Shown piece by piece: positions 5,133 through 7,772 of a DNA stretch of 7,772 nucleotides (its first letter is position 1; every line of letters starts with the position of its first letter). Where the stretch lies: the NCBI GenBank assembly GCA_023481025.1, contig JAMCWV010000004.1, forward strand, positions 1 to 7,772, given 5' to 3'. The translations under genes and the position numbers were made by a program. Origin of the DNA: Gammaproteobacteria bacterium. Lineage in GTDB: Bacteria; Pseudomonadota; Gammaproteobacteria; Enterobacterales; Alteromonadaceae. The notes below the pieces were generated by a model. The model did no database searches. It had not been told where the DNA came from and saw nothing but the letters and a program-made list of their open reading frames with translations.

Positions 5133-7551
5133 TTCATCTGCAATCAGCTCATTGACCATGTTAGGTAATTACCTCACCACCGGCGTGCGGGCTGTGCTTC
5201 GGCATAAAACCCATTTAGCCCTAAATTTGCTGGGCTTAACTGTTGGTCTGGCTTCTGCGTTACTGATTCTGCTGTATGTTAGCTACGAACGCGGCTTCGA
5301 CAAAATGCATCCCAATGCTGCCAATACCTATCGGCTGGAGCAGTTTTTTATCCCGGTTAATCAACGTTTTCCTATTTCTAGCCCAGCGATGCTGGATTTA
5401 TTAAAAAACTATGATCCACGTATTACGCTAACCCGCCTTAGCATGGGAGCACCTGAACTGCGTTTAACGGGGTCAACCCAGGCCATGAACCTGCAATATC
5501 CGTTGTCTGTGGAAGAAAACATCACCGACTTTTTTTATATCGAAACCTTAGCAGGTGATTTAGGCATTACCCTAAGTCAACCAAATAAAATAGCGTTATC
5601 TGAACAAGAAGCCGAGCGCCTCTTTGGTAACACCGTTGCTATCGGGCAATCGCTACGCTTAGGTGAACAGCTTTTCACCGTTGGCGCGGTGTTTCGCCTT
5701 CCGCCGCAAAGCCACTTACAAGCGGGTTCGTTGCGCCGCATGGCAGATGATGTTAAAGCACGTGGCTTAGCCATGAACAGTGTTTATAGCTACCTGTTTT
5801 TGCCTGATGATATCGATCAAACGGATATGTTAAAGCAACTGAGTAGCCAGCTGAATCTGCAAGCTTACAATGGTGCCAGTGAACCTATTACCCAATTACA
5901 CTTACGCGCACTCACAGATATTCACCTGTATTCAAGCTTAGCATACGAATTAAAAGTGAACGGGTCGGCCAGTACGGTTAACATTTCGTTGCTGTTAGCA
6001 GCAGCCTTGATGTTGATTGCAGGGATCAACTTTATCAATATGAGTACCGCGCGGGCGGCTATGCGAGCCAAAGAAGTCGGCGTACGTAAAGCACTGGGTG
6101 CCAGCCGTAGTCAGCTATTTGTGCAGTTTATGCTGGAGTCCATTTTAATTGCGGCCTGCGCCGGTTTATTGGCTGCCGTGTTAGTCGAGTGGCTACTACC
6201 GTACTTTAATCTTTTGGTTAACCGACCGCTGGAATTACACTATTTCGGTAGCTTTGGCTGGATCCTATTGGGCTCCACGCTCAGCGTTGGCCTGCTGGCT
6301 GGCGTTTATCCTGCGGTTTTTATCTCCGCGTTTGATGCCAAAAAAGTACTCAGCGGTGATTTTCAGCGCGGCACCACCGCTATTTGGTTACGCAAAGGGT
6401 TACTGGTATTGCAAGGCGCTATTACTATCGGCTTATTAGTGGGCACGGTGGTGCTACAGCAACAGCTACAATTGTTACAAAACCAGCCAACAGGCTACGA
6501 CAGAAAAGCCCGCTTAATGGTAAACAGCATTGCCAATGAGCAGTTATTTTGGGCGGAAAACTCTTCCTTAGTCAAAGACTTACAACAGCTCGCTGGTGTT
6601 GAAGCTGTGTCAATGATCGATGTGCAGTTTACTCATACCATCACGCAAGTAGGGCAAGTACAGGTGCCAGGCCAGCCGGATATGCCGATGGTTTCGGAAA
6701 TTGGTACCGGCTTTAATATCGTGCAAGCAGCAGGCTTAACTCTGCTGGCTGGGCGTGATTTTAGCGAGCAATATCAAAGTGATAAGTATCAACATAATGC
6801 CGAGCAATTAAGTGCTGCTGTTATTATTACTGAGTCCTTAGCAAAACTCACCGGCCATGCTAATGTCCAGGATGTCATTGGCCAGCAATGGCTGATGCCT
6901 GGCACCAGACCTTTACAGCTCACAGTTGTTGGGGTAGTTGCAGATGTACAAATTGGTTCAGCATTAAAGCAACAAGAGCCACTGATGTTTCTGTGCGGTC
7001 GCTCAGCTATCGATTACGCCAATTTGATCTTAAATTTGGCACCTGCCACTGCCGCGCAAACCCGCGAAAAAGTGCAGCAACTGATAAGTGAACGCCTGCA
7101 GCGGCAGGATATCAACCTGACCTGGTTAGATGACGATTACACCGCGCTATACCAAAACCAGCAACGCCAGAGCAAAGTTATCGCTATTTTTGCCGCTTTA
7201 GCGATTGCCCTAACCTGTGTTGGTTTATTTGGTTTAGCCGCCTTTAGTGCCGAGCAGCGCTCACGTGAAGTGGCGATGCGCAAAGTGCTGGGTGCCGGGC
7301 GTTTTAATCTGGTTAATTTACTGGCCAGTGAATATATCAAACTGATGGCGCTCAGTGCCGTGCTGGCAATTCCCGCCACCTTTTGGGCACTGGATAGCTG
7401 GCTAGCTGAATTTAGCGTACGCATCAGTCAGAACCCTTTATGGTACGTACTGGCAGCTGCTGCTACCTTTGCTATTTGCTGGTGTACCGTTGCCACACTA
7501 GCCTGGCAGGTTGCAGGGCGTAAACCGGCCATGGTATTAAGACAGCAATAG
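5125..7551 (+). CDS. ABC transporter permease with two fused FtsX domains (MacB-like)
   Basis: An 808-residue inner-membrane protein built as two similar halves. Predicted membrane segments lie at about 31-52, 285-306, 332-357, 378-400, 423-445, 683-707, 735-756 and 772-796. Two large periplasmic domains of about 230 residues (about 53-284 and 446-682) follow the first and fifth segments, as in MacB-type proteins. Each half carries the cytoplasmic FtsX coupling motif: RAKEVGVRKALGASRSQL (314-331) and RSREVAMRKVLGAGRFNLV (712-730). MacB itself is a half-size permease fused to its ATPase; here both permease halves are in one chain and the ATPase is separate. GGAGG at 5114-5118, 6 bases upstream, supports the ATG, which overlaps the ATPase gene by 8 bases. 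Such transporters drive periplasmic export steps or lipoprotein release rather than moving cargo through a channel. The substrate is unknown. Confidence 0.92.
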   Translation: MHNSSAISSLTMLGNYLTTGVRAVLRHKTHLALNLLGLTVGLASALLILLYVSYERGFDKMHPNAANTYRLEQFFIPVNQRFPISSPAMLDLLKNYDPRITLTRLSMGAPELRLTGSTQAMNLQYPLSVEENITDFFYIETLAGDLGITLSQPNKIALSEQEAERLFGNTVAIGQSLRLGEQLFTVGAVFRLPPQSHLQAGSLRRMADDVKARGLAMNSVYSYLFLPDDIDQTDMLKQLSSQLNLQAYNGASEPITQLHLRALTDIHLYSSLAYELKVNGSASTVNISLLLAAALMLIAGINFINMSTARAAMRAKEVGVRKALGASRSQLFVQFMLESILIAACAGLLAAVLVEWLLPYFNLLVNRPLELHYFGSFGWILLGSTLSVGLLAGVYPAVFISAFDAKKVLSGDFQRGTTAIWLRKGLLVLQGAITIGLLVGTVVLQQQLQLLQNQPTGYDRKARLMVNSIANEQLFWAENSSLVKDLQQLAGVEAVSMIDVQFTHTITQVGQVQVPGQPDMPMVSEIGTGFNIVQAAGLTLLAGRDFSEQYQSDKYQHNAEQLSAAVIITESLAKLTGHANVQDVIGQQWLMPGTRPLQLTVVGVVADVQIGSALKQQEPLMFLCGRSAIDYANLILNLAPATAAQTREKVQQLISERLQRQDINLTWLDDDYTALYQNQQRQSKVIAIFAALAIALTCVGLFGLAAFSAEQRSREVAMRKVLGAGRFNLVNLLASEYIKLMALSAVLAIPATFWALDSWLAEFSVRISQNPLWYVLAAAATFAICWCTVATLAWQVAGRKPAMVLRQQ

Positions 7552-7585
7552 TGGAAAAACAATAATGATCAATAAAGGACGATTA

Positions 7586-7772
7586 ATGAAACTCACGTTG
7601 GTTTCCGCAGGGCTGCTGCTTAGCAGCACCCTGTTGCTAAATGCTTGCAGTACACCGAATCAGGTCGCACAACACGTGGAAACCGATGCCTTGATAGAAC
7701 AAGTTACAGAAGGTAAGTATCAGGGTATGTACCGTAATGTCTATCGGCAGCCTTTGGGTAAGCGGCAATATC
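7586..7772 (+). CDS. Putative lipoprotein, 3' end beyond the window
   Basis: 62 codons are visible before the right edge. The start is a lipoprotein signal peptide: MKLT, a hydrophobic core, then lipobox LNAC with the acylated cysteine at residue 21. The +2 residue is Ser, not Asp, so sorting to the outer membrane is expected. AAGGA at 7575-7579 sits 6 bases before this ATG. An in-frame ATG at 7565 lacks a good ribosome site and would only add seven residues. The mature part seen (STPNQVAQHVETDALIEQV, then GKYQGMYRNVYRQPLGKRQY) was not recognised with confidence. RNVYRQP faintly recalls the DxYRHP segment of secreted SAM-methyltransferase-like proteins, a weak guess. It lies 34 bases after the permease stop with no terminator between, so it is probably read from the same promoter. 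Confidence 0.75.
   Translation, partial: MKLTLVSAGLLLSSTLLLNACSTPNQVAQHVETDALIEQVTEGKYQGMYRNVYRQPLGKRQY

Noticed and set aside
5577..7424. Short frames within the permease gene (5577-5774 minus, 6254-6439 plus, 6888-7091 plus, 7137-7424 minus)
   Set aside because: All lie inside the continuous 808-residue permease, whose membrane segments and FtsX motifs cover these stretches.
7552..7585. Terminator between permease and lipoprotein genes
   Set aside because: No stem-loop followed by a T-run can be drawn in these 34 bases, so read-through is more likely.

Overview
The window looks like chromosomal DNA of a gammaproteobacterium. Base composition is near balanced, the proteins are rich in Gln and Leu, and the transport operon is of a kind common in Alteromonadales-like genera such as Rheinheimera or Alishewanella. 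That placement is inference from style; no marker gene is present.

Layout. (1) Positions 1-156: left edge with the first 16 codons of an unidentified minus-strand gene, then a probable terminator for the kinase gene. The outermost 22 bases are an exact inverted copy of part of the kinase gene. (2) 157-2870, minus strand: a two-gene operon, response regulator first and histidine kinase second, joined by a 4-base ATGA overlap. The regulator is NtrC-type (receiver, sigma54-activating AAA+, Fis-type helix-turn-helix). The kinase has two membrane segments with almost no periplasmic loop, a PAS-like region and a HisKA/HATPase core. A roughly 55-bp palindromic element lies inside the kinase ATPase domain and is read through in frame. 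(3) 2871-3172: a 302-bp divergent control region with a -24/-12 sigma54 promoter, a candidate IHF site and two candidate activator sites. (4) 3173-7551, plus strand: a membrane fusion protein, a MacB/LolD-type ABC ATPase and a single 808-residue permease with two FtsX halves. (5) 7586 to the right edge: the start of a lipoprotein gene in the same direction, 34 bases after the permease stop.

How it fits together (inference). The kinase phosphorylates the regulator, which binds the upstream sites in the divergent region and, with IHF bending, activates sigma54 polymerase at the promoter of the ABC operon. The transporter would be a MacAB-like complex moving a substrate from the inner membrane or periplasm outward. 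No outer-membrane channel gene is visible, and the substrate cannot be told from sequence. Because the kinase has no external sensor domain, the signal may be intramembrane, cytoplasmic or relayed by the transporter itself.
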